Below, piece after piece: positions 17,290-25,657 of a DNA stretch of 64,000 nt. Numbering within the stretch: position 1 is the first letter of the stretch; every line of letters starts with the position of its first letter. Location of the stretch: contig NZ_CM001441.1 of the NCBI RefSeq assembly GCF_000244895.1, positions 1,942,226 through 2,006,225 of the forward strand. Reading direction: 5' to 3'. The notes below the pieces were generated by a model that did no database searches, was not told the origin of the DNA, and saw only the letters and a program-made list of their open reading frames with translations. Both the position numbers and the translations under genes were made by a program. The stretch comes from Desulfosporosinus youngiae DSM 17734 (GTDB lineage Bacteria > Bacillota > Desulfitobacteriia > Desulfitobacteriales > Desulfitobacteriaceae).

Positions 17290-18365
17290 ACTGATTTATG
17301 AGTTTATAAGATTTGAAAAAGGAGGTTGGTTCACTGAATTTTGTTGATTATGTTAAAAAGCAGTCGTTAGGCATGAGCAGATAAATTAATGATGCCGGGA
17401 TCAAGCAGATCCCGGCAATTTACGAAAGAAAGTGGTGGTTTATGAAAAAGAGTTCTCATACTCAATCTAGGTCTTCTGGGAATTTATGTCCTCATCTTTC
17501 TGAGGGTTACTTGGCGTATGATGATGAGCGCATAATATGAAAGGCGGGATAAGCAATGTTGAGCATGATCATAATGGAGGTTTGTGCTGTCCTGCTTCTT
17601 GTGCTGGGCTTATTCTTGAAAAAAGGAAAAGGGCTTATGCTTTTGGCGGGATACAACACCATGTCCAAAGAAGAGCGGGATCTGATCGATAAAAGGGAGC
17701 TTTCAAAAGCTGCCGGAAACTTAATGTTCAGAGCTGCGCTTGCTTTAGCATTATTAGGTCTCACGATCTATTTCAAATTGAGTTGGGGAACGATTATCCT
17801 TATGGTTATTCTCATAGCCGATCCAATTATTTTATCAGTCAGAATGTCCGCCAAAATGCCAAAGACCACTTCCCGAGGCGGTATCATCGTTGCCCTGGTT
17901 TTTACTGCAGTGACCTTTATTTTCGTAGGTGGCCTGCTTTTTTATGGGGAGAAAGAACCTGTAGTCAAAATTTCGGATAATCAAATCCGAATTGCTGGCA
18001 TGTATGGCTTGAGCGTTGACTTTTCCGATATTTCTTCCATATCTCTGATCGAGAAAAGTGTGGCAGACCTGGGGGCCGGCCGCCGGACCAATGGCTATGG
18101 AGGATTTAGTGAATCCTTGAAAGGCCACTTTGATTCTCCTGATCTTGGGAAGGTTTTGCTTTTTGTTAAATCTGGAGCATCGCCTACCTTATGGATTGAA
18201 CGGGAGAGCCAAGAAGATATTTATCTTAGTTTTAAGGATGGGGAAAAAACGAAGTCTCTGTATCAGGAATTGAAAGGAGTAGTTCCCGTTAAATAACTCT
18301 CCAGCCATTGCCAATGGGGAGTGGGGCAATGGCTGAAGGTGTCAGTCAATTACTCCCTATGAAAG
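17169..18365 (+). repeat. Segmental duplication, copy B (complete ABC-F tail plus DUF3784)
   Basis: This is the intact arrangement from which copy A at 12060-13131 seems to derive: the end of the full ABC-F gene, a short spacer, and the second DUF3784 gene. Confidence 0.85.
17556..18296 (+). CDS. DUF3784/PH-domain membrane protein, copy B
   Basis: A 246-residue paralogue of the product of 12322-13062, differing at a handful of positions. It has three hydrophobic N-terminal segments, the DUF3784 LLAGYNTMSKEERDL signature and a C-terminal PH-like domain. It sits 266 bases downstream of the ABC-F gene and may share its transcript. The partial third copy at 23021-23279 shares its SFKDGEKTKSLY variant, so that copy derives from this one. 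Function unknown. Confidence 0.8.
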   Translation: MLSMIIMEVCAVLLLVLGLFLKKGKGLMLLAGYNTMSKEERDLIDKRELSKAAGNLMFRAALALALLGLTIYFKLSWGTIILMVILIADPIILSVRMSAKMPKTTSRGGIIVALVFTAVTFIFVGGLLFYGEKEPVVKISDNQIRIAGMYGLSVDFSDISSISLIEKSVADLGAGRRTNGYGGFSESLKGHFDSPDLGKVLLFVKSGASPTLWIERESQEDIYLSFKDGEKTKSLYQELKGVVPVK

Positions 18366-18493
18366 TCTTGGAACATATCCTGATTGGAAGAAAGAATAAG
18401 CATATAACAACAAAGGCTTTCCTGGGATTTATTTCTCCCGGGGAAGCCTTTGTCTCGTTGGAGGTCGGCATAGTAAGAATTTAAATAGTCCTC
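18366..18493 (+). repeat. R2 repeat with internal hairpin, copy 1
   Basis: About 128 bases nearly identical to 34381-34501. It begins near GAACATATCCTGATTGG, contains an inverted repeat AAAGGCTT...AAGCCTTT around TTTATTTCTCCCGGGG, and ends GTAAGAATTTAAATAGT. The first third also occurs at about 31380-31425. It may be a terminator unit carried by the DUF3102 module. Confidence 0.75.
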
Positions 18494-18515
18494 GACACCT
18501 TTTATTACCATCGAT

Positions 18516-18818
18516 TTGCGGAAGTCTAAGCAAGAACTGCAGCAGGATGTTGAGAAAAAGACCATGGAGAATAAGAAGCTGGCGGAAAATTCGAATTTAA
18601 AGAGCTACCAAAGGGTGAGCAATCAGCTGGCGGCTGCCCAGATCAAGCTGCTCACGTCTAAAATCGTTTTTTGCTTCGAGAGCTTGGAGAAAGCGTTCAA
18701 AGAACTGAGTTATGAGATGGATTTGCTGGCCAAGGTTGATGCCCAAGTGCATGAGGAGTATGCGAAGAAGCTGAATGGGTTTTTGATTAAGACGATGGAG
18801 GAGAGGATGGGGAAGTAG
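18516..18818 (+). pseudogene. DUF3102 gene, C-terminal relic
   Basis: The frame matches the last 100 or so residues of the intact DUF3102 protein (ELQQDVEKKTMENKKL and onward to KTMEERMGK) with few changes. The N-terminal conserved domain is missing, and there is no ribosome site at the first TTG. It joins directly to the R2 repeat upstream. Confidence 0.85.
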
Positions 18819-18835
18819 AAAGGGGGGAGTCAAGA

Positions 18836-18913
18836 TTAAACTCGCTAAGTTTTATAAAACCAGCATTGACTATTTGGTCGGGCTTACAGAAAATAAGAAA
18901 CCATATCGCTGAA
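18836..18913 (+). pseudogene. XRE regulator, C-terminal relic
   Basis: The frame reads IKLAKFYKTSIDYLVGLTEN then KKPYR and a TGA. It is the end of the XRE gene at 37093-37305. Together with the DUF3102 relic before it, it is a deleted copy of the 35.8-37.3 kb module. Confidence 0.85.
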
Positions 18914-19120
18914 GTTCGGGAAATCGACGCTGTGCGACTAATCCACAGAGCAATTTTAGTTGATTTTCAAATAGCTCCTAGGATGATTATCCCTGCGATG
19001 AAGGGTCAGGGTGTCAAATTAGTAGGACGCTCTAATGTCAATGCTCGGATACATAGCTGGACCACACATCATGCCGTTAGACGAAAAGACAGGATTCACA
19101 TAGGATGCAGGTTTGTTTTA

Positions 19121-20269
19121 TTATGGTTTCAGAATGACCTTGGTACATTCATCCTCATGGTCATTAAATATCCGATAGGCTTCGCTCGCCTGATCCAACG
19201 GGATTTGGTGGCTAATAATTCGGGTTGGATCGAGTTCTCCCGATATGATTTTCTCAAATAGCATTGGCATGAGATGGATGACAGGCGCTTGACCCATTTT
19301 TAGATTGATATTTCGCTCCCAAATGCCTCCAAGCGGAAACTGATTGTACTTTGCGCCATAAACGCCTGTAATCTGGATAGTGCCGCATTTGCGGACGGCA
19401 TCAGAGGCGATTTTGAGCGGACTTAATGTGCCGCCAATCAACTTTATACTTTGTTCAACAGCTTCAAGGGGTGTTTTTTTGCCATCCATGCCTACACAAT
19501 CAATGACTACATCCGCTCCGCCGCTTGTTAGTTCATGGATATGGTGTCCGGTATCGGCAATTTCTTCAAAGTTAATCGTTTCTACATTGTTGATTTGTTT
19601 TGCTTTTTGTAGTCTGTAGGGTAGGCTGTCAACGGCAATAACCCGTTTAGCTCCATTCATCCAAGCGAATTTTTGTGCCATTAAACCGATTGGGCCGCAG
19701 CCGAGAACGACGACCGTATCATCCTTTTTTACTCCGCCATGGATAACGCTCCAATAAGCTGTTGGTAGTACGTCGGATAGAAAAAGTACCGACTCGTCGG
19801 GCAGTTCGCATGATTCCGGGATGAGGAAAGGAATGTTATTCCCATACGGCACACGCAGTAATTCGGCCTGGCCGCCGAGATAGTCGCCGTAACGGTCTGT
19901 AAAACCAAAGTAACCGCCCGTATCTATTTTATGCGGATTAGGATACGTATTGGCATTGTCACATTGGCTTTCCATGTCATGTTGGCAGTAGTGGCAATGA
20001 CCGCAGGCAACATTGAAAGGCAATACGACTCTGTCGCCTTTTTTGACACGCGTGACCTCCGGGCCTACCTCTTCGACAATTCCCATTGGCTCATGGCCGA
20101 CTACATAGTCTTTTTGAGCTGGCAATGCACCCTGATAAATATGGAGATCGGAACCACAAATCGCAGTGGATGTGATTCTTACAATAATATCATCGTTCTT
20201 TATCAAAACAGGATCTGCTACATTTTTGACCTGCATATCTCTTTTGCCTTGGTACGTAACTGCTTTCAT
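19121..20269 (-). CDS. Zinc-dependent alcohol dehydrogenase, formaldehyde-dehydrogenase-like
   Basis: About 382 residues of the medium-chain dehydrogenase family (COG1063). Catalytic zinc ligands C38 and H59-E60 are in AICGSDLH and VVGHEPMG. Structural zinc cysteines lie in CGHCHYCQHDMESQC, residues 89-103. The NAD(P)-binding VVVLGCGPIGLMA lies near 187-199. The long NANTYPNPHK-type insertion resembles the glutathione-independent formaldehyde dehydrogenase group. Start ATG 20269 is chosen because the family begins MKAVTYQG; the open frame extends 65 codons upstream but those residues are not conserved in character. An AAAGGA lies 12 bases upstream. Substrate unknown. Confidence 0.85.
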   Translation of the reverse strand: MKAVTYQGKRDMQVKNVADPVLIKNDDIIVRITSTAICGSDLHIYQGALPAQKDYVVGHEPMGIVEEVGPEVTRVKKGDRVVLPFNVACGHCHYCQHDMESQCDNANTYPNPHKIDTGGYFGFTDRYGDYLGGQAELLRVPYGNNIPFLIPESCELPDESVLFLSDVLPTAYWSVIHGGVKKDDTVVVLGCGPIGLMAQKFAWMNGAKRVIAVDSLPYRLQKAKQINNVETINFEEIADTGHHIHELTSGGADVVIDCVGMDGKKTPLEAVEQSIKLIGGTLSPLKIASDAVRKCGTIQITGVYGAKYNQFPLGGIWERNINLKMGQAPVIHLMPMLFEKIISGELDPTRIISHQIPLDQASEAYRIFNDHEDECTKVILKP

Positions 20270-20641
20270 TTTTATGACCATTCCTTTCAGCGAGAGGCAT
20301 AAAATGGGATGAAACCGTCGGTCTCCGTCTGTCGTTTGTTGTACAATATCAACGAAGATACCGGCACACGACAGAACATGGGGAGGTGAGTGGGCCCAGG
20401 GTTTCGCTGACCGAATTTTATGTCCTGCGTTGGACTTGCATATTGTAAGTGTCTCCAGCATCAAAAGAGATATTCAAAAACAATTTTATTTGCCGAAACT
20501 GCGGGACTTTCTCAAAACTAACTTTGCGGTCGATATATGATTGCATTGGCTGCCCTTCAGCACAGGAGAAAAGAGATTTATCACGGTTTCTGTTCCGTAA
20601 CGCGGCCAGCCTAAAAAATGAAAACTGATCACGGACCGTCA
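20270..20641 (-). other. Intergenic stretch upstream of the alcohol dehydrogenase
   Basis: No gene is supported. It should hold the promoter of the minus-strand dehydrogenase, but no convincing -35/-10 pair was found by eye. Confidence 0.4.
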
Positions 20642-20719
20642 TTCAGCGATTACGAGGGAGGGATTTCCAGAGAGGAGTTGAGCCACATCTTCGACCGCTA
20701 TTTCAATGATTGTGATTGA
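20642..20719 (+). pseudogene. Histidine kinase ATPase-domain fragment
   Basis: The frame reads GISREELSHIFDRYF before TGA. This fits the G2/F-box region of sensor kinases (GIP-EE-L-HIF-RFY). Only about 25 codons remain, so it is a relic. The match is short and based on a single motif. Confidence 0.45.
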
Positions 20720-20891
20720 ACTGGCTGATTTGATAAAAAAGTACGTAGTCTGAACGGATTGCTGCCGGCGAATTTGTATGTCAGCCGGCTTTGGCGAAAC
20801 GTATAGGGATTTCATGGTTGGTTCATCCTATACAAAGTACTTAGAGCTGATCCCCTATGCCTGAAGCCATTTGTAGAGGAAGTGTATGCTT

Positions 20892-20952
20892 ATGAAGGTG
20901 CTTTCAATGATTCAACCTTGGGCAAGCCTTTTCTTATTTAACCTGCGTTCAC
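20892..20952 (+). pseudogene. ASCH-domain gene, 5' piece
   Basis: ATG 20892 opens MKVLSMIQPWASLF, the characteristic start of ASCH-domain proteins (MKVLSIxQPWASLI). The piece runs into TTCAC at 20948-20952, the cleavage site of the IS605-like element. The remainder resumes at 22452. Joining the two pieces leaves the frame off by two bases, so the gene was altered beyond simple insertion. Confidence 0.65.
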
Positions 20953-21019
20953 AAAGAATTCTCCCACCTCGTTAGGTGGGGGATGAATTTGTGATATCTT
21001 CTTGTTATTTGTTGTACCT

Positions 21020-21210
21020 ATTATATAATTATAATCAGTAGCAATTTCTGGAAGGCTGATAGTTTGAGGGAAGAAGGAATTTCCCTCCTAAGAAAACAGT
21101 TGTGGAAGGAATACGTTGGGTCAAGAAGTTTCTGCTTAGTGACAACGGGTGGAGTTCCCATTGAAGTGATTAAGAGATATATTGAAAATCAAGGAGGTGA
21201 AAAGGTATGA
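21020..21210 (+). pseudogene. TnpA (Y1 transposase), C-terminal remnant
   Basis: The frame reads FWKADSLREEGISLLRKQLW and later CLVTTGGVPIEVIKRYIENQ, ending in TGA at 21208-21210. This is the C-terminal helix-bearing end of IS200/IS605 TnpA. The catalytic HUH and tyrosine parts are absent. It overlaps the tnpB start by 4 bases, as in intact elements. The element must therefore rely on TnpA supplied in trans. Confidence 0.75.
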
Positions 21211-22331
21211 ACAAGGCTTACAATTTTAGATTGATGCCAACCAAAGAGCAGGAACTATTATTTGCCAAAACATTTGGTTGTGTAAGGTTCGTCTACAACA
21301 AAATGTTAGAGGAACGAATTGAGCTATACGAGCAATTCAAAGACAATGAAGCTGAATTGAAGAAGTATAAGTCACCGACTCCTGCTAAATATAAGGCTGA
21401 ATTTGTTTGGCTAAAAGAAGTTGATTCCCTAGCCTTGGCAAATGCGCAGATGAATTTGCAAACTGCCTACAACAACTTCTTTAGAGATAAACGGATTGGA
21501 TTTCCAAAGTTCAAGGCTAAACATCGAGATAAGAATTCTTATACAACCAATAACGTCAACAACAATATTAGGCTTGGAGATAAGCAAATCAAACTTCCAA
21601 AGCTTGGTTTTGTTAAGTTGAAACAACACCGCGAAATACCCGGCAATCAAATTATTAAGTCTTGTACTATATCCAAATCATCCTCTGGCAACTATTTTGT
21701 GAGCATCCTGGTTGAATATTTTCAAGATGTACAACCAATCTCTCCAACAAGGGAAAATGTTTTGGGGTTAGACTTTGATATGAAAAACCTTTATACAGAT
21801 AGCCAATGTGTGAGGGCAGAGTATCCAGGATTCTACCGTAAAGCAATTGAGAAACTTGCAAGAGAGCAACGTAAGTTAGCAAAGTGTACCAAGGGAAGCA
21901 ACAACCGACGTAAGCAAAGGGTCAGAGTTGCCAAGGTGCATGAAAAGGTTGCCAATTGCAGAAAGGATTTCCTCCATAAGAGGTCAAGAGAATTAGTGGA
22001 TAGCTATGATGCAATAGTGATCGAAGACTTGAATATGAAAGAAATGAGCCAATGTCTGAATTTCGGAAAATCAGTCAGTGACAATGCTTGGGGAATGTTC
22101 ACGACATTCCTAAAATACAAGCTAGAGAATGAAGGAAAATTATTAGTCAAAGTTAATAAATGGTTTCCTTCCTCCAAAACCTGTCATTACTGCGGTGGGA
22201 TTAACAAGGAGTTGGAACTTTCCGATAAAGAGTGGATTTGTTCCTCCTGTGGATGCACCGTTGATCGAGACTATAATGCTTCTAAAAATATCAGAGATGA
22301 AGGGTTGAGACTACTTGCCTTGATAGCATAA
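21207..22331 (+). CDS. tnpB: TnpB RNA-guided nuclease of IS605 type
   Basis: A 374-residue protein. It has the N-terminal WED/REC part (FRLMPTKEQE, CVRFVYNKML) and a RuvC-like nuclease with D189 in VLGLDFD, E273 in IVIEDLNM and D355 in VDRDYNASKN. Zinc cysteines C326, C329, C345 and C348 are in CHYCGG and CSSCGC. All catalytic residues are present, so the nuclease is probably active. TnpB proteins cut DNA next to a short target-adjacent motif using a guide RNA from the element's right end, which promotes element retention. GGAGGTGAAAAGGT before the ATG gives a strong ribosome site. Confidence 0.9.
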   Translation: MNKAYNFRLMPTKEQELLFAKTFGCVRFVYNKMLEERIELYEQFKDNEAELKKYKSPTPAKYKAEFVWLKEVDSLALANAQMNLQTAYNNFFRDKRIGFPKFKAKHRDKNSYTTNNVNNNIRLGDKQIKLPKLGFVKLKQHREIPGNQIIKSCTISKSSSGNYFVSILVEYFQDVQPISPTRENVLGLDFDMKNLYTDSQCVRAEYPGFYRKAIEKLAREQRKLAKCTKGSNNRRKQRVRVAKVHEKVANCRKDFLHKRSRELVDSYDAIVIEDLNMKEMSQCLNFGKSVSDNAWGMFTTFLKYKLENEGKLLVKVNKWFPSSKTCHYCGGINKELELSDKEWICSSCGCTVDRDYNASKNIRDEGLRLLALIA

Positions 22332-22438
22332 GATAGCACCCAAAGAACCGTAGGGATTACGGGGTTAGCCTGTTGATACTCCTAGCAATAGCTAGGTTGA
22401 GCAGGAAGCACCCACCTCTTAGGTGGTGTGTAGTTCAC
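22332..22438 (+). ncRNA. Right-end omega RNA (reRNA) scaffold of the TnpB element
   Basis: Downstream of tnpB the DNA folds into consecutive hairpins: CCTAGC...GCTAGG at 22381-22396, nested in CCTG...CAGG, and the terminal CCCACCT...AGGTGG. In this group the guide RNA overlaps the tnpB 3' end, finishes at the element edge, and takes its guide from flanking DNA. Here the guide would start at base 22439. The RNA is predicted from position and structure only. Confidence 0.55.
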
Positions 22439-22451
22439 TGAGGCACACTAT

Positions 22452-22754
22452 GAATCAAGGACGTGGAAAACGAACTACCGCGGTTCATTGGCGATTCATA
22501 CAAGTAAAAAGATAGATCGTCAATTTTGTAGCCATAAGACCGTCCAGGATTTGCTCGACAGATACGGATTAACCCCCAAAAATCTGCCGACAGGTGCAAT
22601 TATTGGTGTATGCAACTTGGTAAATTGTTTAAGGGTAATAGAAGACAATCAAGAGAGTGCAGTCTTGGAAGATGGGCGCATCGTCTCGGGGAATGATTAT
22701 TTTTTAGGGAATTATAAAGTAGGAAATTACGCTTGGGAAGTGAGCGTCAAATAG
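22452..22754 (+). pseudogene. ASCH-domain gene, 3' piece
   Basis: The frame reads ESRTWKTNYRGSLAIHTSKK and later NLPTGAIIGVCNLVNCLRVI, ending GNYAWEVSVK and a stop. These are the RNA-binding-like core motifs of the ASCH fold (RTW..YRGxLAIHASK; P.GAIIGxxxL). The start was separated by the IS605-like element at 20953-22438. A downstream TTG could start a shorter product, but it would lack the first strand of the fold. Confidence 0.7.
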
Positions 22755-23020
22755 CCCCCACCTAACGGACTGAAAAGCTGCGGCAACTGCTCGCCGAGTA
22801 GGCTCTATGACACCGAATACAACGAATTTGCTTTATGCAAGTTCGACGTTCACCACCTTCTTCGACTATGTAGCTCTCGTATTTCCCTTACTTATGAAAT
22901 TTACCGCATCCGCTTTTTTGTGGCAATCGTGCTAAAAAACCTCCTCTGTATTAAGCTTTATACTAAGTGGTTTGTATTTCTTTTTTAGTTTTTCGGATTC
23001 ATGGCGTACGTATATTGATT

Positions 23021-23279
23021 TCTTCTATATCCTTGATCGGGAAAAGTGTGGTAGACCTGGGGGCCGGCCGCCGGACCAATGGCTATGGAGGATTTAGTGA
23101 ATCCCTGAAAGGCCACTTTGATTCTCCTGATCTTGGGAAGGTTTTGCTTTTTGTTAAATCTGGAGCATCGCCTACCTTATGGATTGAACGGGAGAGCCAA
23201 GAAGATATTTATCTTAGTTTTAAGGATGGGGAAAAAACGAAGTCTCTGTATCAGGAATTGAAAGGAGTAGTTCCCGTTA
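23021..23279 (+). pseudogene. DUF3784/PH protein, partial third copy
   Basis: Begins in the PH-domain half (ISSISLIGKSVVDLGAGRRT) and is nearly identical to 18042-18293. The stop codon is lost, and the frame runs on into unrelated residues until 23377. The membrane half is missing. Confidence 0.85.
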
Positions 23280-23327
23280 GTTTGATTTATAGTATCACTA
23301 ATCATAATCAGGTTCAAAGGAATGGGC
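23277..23327 (+). repeat. 50-base repeat shared with 31205-31255
   Basis: TTTGATTTATAGTATCACTA and the following bases to GGTTCAAAGGAATGGGCT recur with few changes at 31207-31252. It lies at the edge of one relic (DUF3784 copy 3) here and of another (DUF2200) there, which suggests it is the footprint of a small mobile sequence. Confidence 0.6.
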
Positions 23328-23360
23328 TTTGTTTTAGGTTTAGGGATTCTGAAGAAGGTA

Positions 23361-23410
23361 ATTCTGAAGAATTCTAAAGATTCGCCAAAATAGATTGAAA
23401 TTGGACAAGA
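23361..23410 (+). repeat. 50-base direct repeat flanking the riboswitch, left copy
   Basis: Starts ATTCTGAAGAATTCTAAAGA and ends ATTGAAATTGGACAAGA. The right copy is at 23725-23774 and has the same length with about eight mismatches, all in the middle. The pair encloses the whole cobalamin riboswitch and its terminator. Confidence 0.8.
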
Positions 23411-23440
23411 AATTTCTTATTATATCTATAATTTCATATG

Positions 23441-23645
23441 GGGATGAGTGCGATTTTTCATAGGAAAAATCTTAAGGGAAGTCAGTCGAAGCTGACGCGG
23501 TGCCCGCCACTGTAGAAGGAAGTTAACTCACCATAATGTCACTGGAAAGCTATATCCGGGAAGACGGGAGTTAATGAGGAACTTAAGCCAGGAGACCTGC
23601 TCATGTCCCAGATTCGAGATAACCTACGGGATGTTAGGGAGGTGG
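23441..23645 (+). promoter_or_regulatory. Cobalamin (B12) riboswitch
   Basis: The conserved core is clear. GCTGACGCGGTGCCCGCCAC at about 23492-23511 continues with TGTA, and the B12 box GCCAGGAGACCTGC is at 23587-23600. A downstream terminator at 23684-23720 gives the usual off-switch. It precedes a peptide/nickel-type ABC transporter operon, so that operon should be repressed by adenosylcobalamin. This makes cobalt, or a cobalt-carrying compound, a reasonable guess for the substrate. Confidence 0.93.
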
Positions 23646-23683
23646 ATAGTGTGTTCAGAACACTATTATTAAACACAGGATAG

Positions 23684-23720
23684 AACCCCTTTCCGTTTGG
23701 AAAAGGGTTTTTTGTTTTTT
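23684..23720 (+). terminator. Riboswitch expression-platform terminator
   Basis: An 11-base stem with one mismatch (AACCCCTTTCC against GGAAAAGGGTT) is followed by a run of T interrupted by one G. It sits between the cobalamin aptamer and the transporter genes. Confidence 0.85.
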
Positions 23721-23724
23721 AATG

Positions 23725-23774
23725 ATTCTGAAGAATTCTAAAGATTAGCTGAAAGAAATTGAAATTGGACAAGA
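23725..23774 (+). repeat. 50-base direct repeat flanking the riboswitch, right copy
   Basis: Right partner of 23361-23410. Both share ATTCTGAAGAATTCTAAAGA at the start and GAAATTGGACAAGA at the end. Confidence 0.8.
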
Positions 23775-23901
23775 GGTTTTTATAGTTAGAGGCAGCTAAC
23801 TTACTTGAGCAGACCTAAATTGCCGGGAGGAATAGGAGTTTACCCGATCATCGGCAAAGGTGCAGGTAAGTACTTAAACAATTTTTATGGAGGTCGAAAA
23901 G

Positions 23902-25545
23902 ATGAACAAGCCCAAGTTATATTTGCTTCGGAAGCGGTTCGCCCCCCTGCTGATTCTTCTGGTTGTCGTTCTTTTGGCTGGTCTGCCCGGGTGCGGTCCC
24001 TCCCCGACGACTGCAAAGGCGCCGGAGGAAGGGAAGAAGGACGAACTGGTCCTGGCTGTGGGAATGGCCGATTATGGGATGTTCGATCCTAAAAAGACAT
24101 GGGGTGCCATCGGGCAAATCCGGCTAACCCACAGTTCGCTGCTTAAGCCCACGAAGGACTTAACCTTTGTCGGCGATCTTGCCAAATCCTTTGAGACGAG
24201 TAAAGACGGATATACCTGGACCTTTAAAATCCGCAATGATGCGAAATTTTCCAACGGTGACCCGGTTACTATAGAGGATGTCCTGTTTACCTATGAAATG
24301 CTGAAGGAGGACGGAATCGCCTTTGACCTTTCCTTTGTCGATAAAATTGAGATTAACGGTAGTGACACCATTATTTTCACCTTGAAAGAAGCGCGTTCCA
24401 CATTTGTCAGCCAGCTTTCTGAAATCGGCATTGTGCCCAAACATAGTTACGATGACAACTATTCAAAAAATCCAATTGGCTCCGGACCCTATCAGGTAAC
24501 GCAGTATGATAATGGCGAACAGATCATTATGGACTATAATCCCTATTGGTACGGTGACGAGCCCCAATTTAAGAAACTCACCTTCCTGCTGCTGGGGGAA
24601 GATGCCGCTTTTGCAGCGGCGAAGGCCGGACAAGTTGATATTTGTTACATTCCCCCTAAATTTGCGGGACAGACCCTCCAAGGAATGACCTTACATGTTC
24701 TGGAGAGCGTTGATTCCAGAGGCGTTACCCTTCCGGTTCTGCCCAGCGGCGAAACCGGGTACATTAACAGCAACGAAGTCAAAGTCGGCCATGACATTAC
24801 CTCTTACCTGGCCATCCGTCAGGCGCTGAACATCGGGTTAAGCCGTCAGGGAATTATTGATATCACCATGAACGGATACGGAAAAGCCGCCTACTCTATT
24901 GTTGACGGCACACCCTGGTTTAATGAAAAAACGGTCATTGAGGACGGCCGGGTTGAAGATGCTAAACAATTGCTGGCAGAGGCCGGATGGGTGGATACCA
25001 ACGGAGATGGCATTGTCGAGAAGGATGGGCTGAAAGCGGAATTTGCTTTGTATTTTCCTTCCAGTGACCAGCTGCGCGGCGACATCGCCTTGGCTGTTGC
25101 CGATCAAGCCCTTGGCCTGGGGATCAAGATCAATATCACCGGCGCCACCTGGGATGAAATATTTGTTCAGGGCAAGGCCAATGCTTGCTTGTGGGGGGGA
25201 GGCCGGCTTCATCCCCATCAATTGTATACCATGTATTCTTCGAAGGTATTTAATCACGGTTATAATAATTTGACTCACTATATAAATCCTGCGGTGGACG
25301 ATTATCTGGACAAAGCCATGCATGCCTCTACCCAGGAAGAAGCCAATAAGTATTGGAAGCTGGCCCAATGGGATGGGAAAACCGGTTTCAGCCCCCTTGG
25401 TGACGTTCCCATCGTTTGGCTGGCCCGGGTCGACCATTTGTACCTGGTGAATGATAAGGTGGATATCGGCAACCAGCTCATGCATACCCATGGCTATGAA
25501 TTTGGGCTGTTTGGCAATATCACTGAGTGGTCCAGCAAGGAATAA
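23902..25545 (+). CDS. ABC transporter substrate-binding lipoprotein, family 5
   Basis: About 547 residues. A lipoprotein signal (hydrophobic LLILLVVVLLAG then LPGC) is followed by the SBP_bac_5 (oligopeptide/nickel) fold: FEtSKDGYTWTFKIRNDAKF, then NGDPVTIEDVLFTYEML. ATG 23902 is chosen since GGAGG at 23889-23893 is well spaced for it, and ATG 23887 would place that site within the gene. It heads a five-gene import operon behind a cobalamin riboswitch. Family 5 binding proteins take up peptides, nickel or metal-chelator complexes. Regulation by B12 suggests cobalt or a corrinoid-related ligand, an inference only. Confidence 0.88.
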   Translation: MNKPKLYLLRKRFAPLLILLVVVLLAGLPGCGPSPTTAKAPEEGKKDELVLAVGMADYGMFDPKKTWGAIGQIRLTHSSLLKPTKDLTFVGDLAKSFETSKDGYTWTFKIRNDAKFSNGDPVTIEDVLFTYEMLKEDGIAFDLSFVDKIEINGSDTIIFTLKEARSTFVSQLSEIGIVPKHSYDDNYSKNPIGSGPYQVTQYDNGEQIIMDYNPYWYGDEPQFKKLTFLLLGEDAAFAAAKAGQVDICYIPPKFAGQTLQGMTLHVLESVDSRGVTLPVLPSGETGYINSNEVKVGHDITSYLAIRQALNIGLSRQGIIDITMNGYGKAAYSIVDGTPWFNEKTVIEDGRVEDAKQLLAEAGWVDTNGDGIVEKDGLKAEFALYFPSSDQLRGDIALAVADQALGLGIKINITGATWDEIFVQGKANACLWGGGRLHPHQLYTMYSSKVFNHGYNNLTHYINPAVDDYLDKAMHASTQEEANKYWKLAQWDGKTGFSPLGDVPIVWLARVDHLYLVNDKVDIGNQLMHTHGYEFGLFGNITEWSSKE

Positions 25546-25563
25546 CACTGGATACCCGATCAG

Positions 25564-25619
25564 AACAGGTGCGTCTAAAACGCTTGACCAAAGCATTGGC
25601 GTTTTGAACGCACCTGTTT
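25564..25619 (+). terminator. Inverted repeat between binding-protein and permease genes
   Basis: Long arms (AACAGGTGCGT, CTAAAACGC and complements) enclose a 15-base loop without a T-tract. It may act as a processing or partial-termination hairpin that keeps the binding protein in excess over the membrane subunits. Confidence 0.6.
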
Positions 25620-25657
25620 GAACAGGATCCCTATCGACAACAGGAGGTGCCGTGTTC

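Larger units (their letters stand above)
20953..22438 (+). mobile_element. IS605-group element with TnpB and decayed TnpA
   Basis: The left flank ends in TTCAC at 20948-20952 and the right end finishes in TTCAC at 22434-22438, the pentamer expected for IS605/IS1341-type single-strand transposition. Subterminal hairpins occur at both ends: CCCACCT...AGGTGGG at 20963-20980 and CCCACCT...AGGTGG at 22411-22426. Inside are a tnpA remnant and an intact tnpB that overlap in ATGA. The element sits between two halves of an ASCH gene. Confidence 0.8.
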
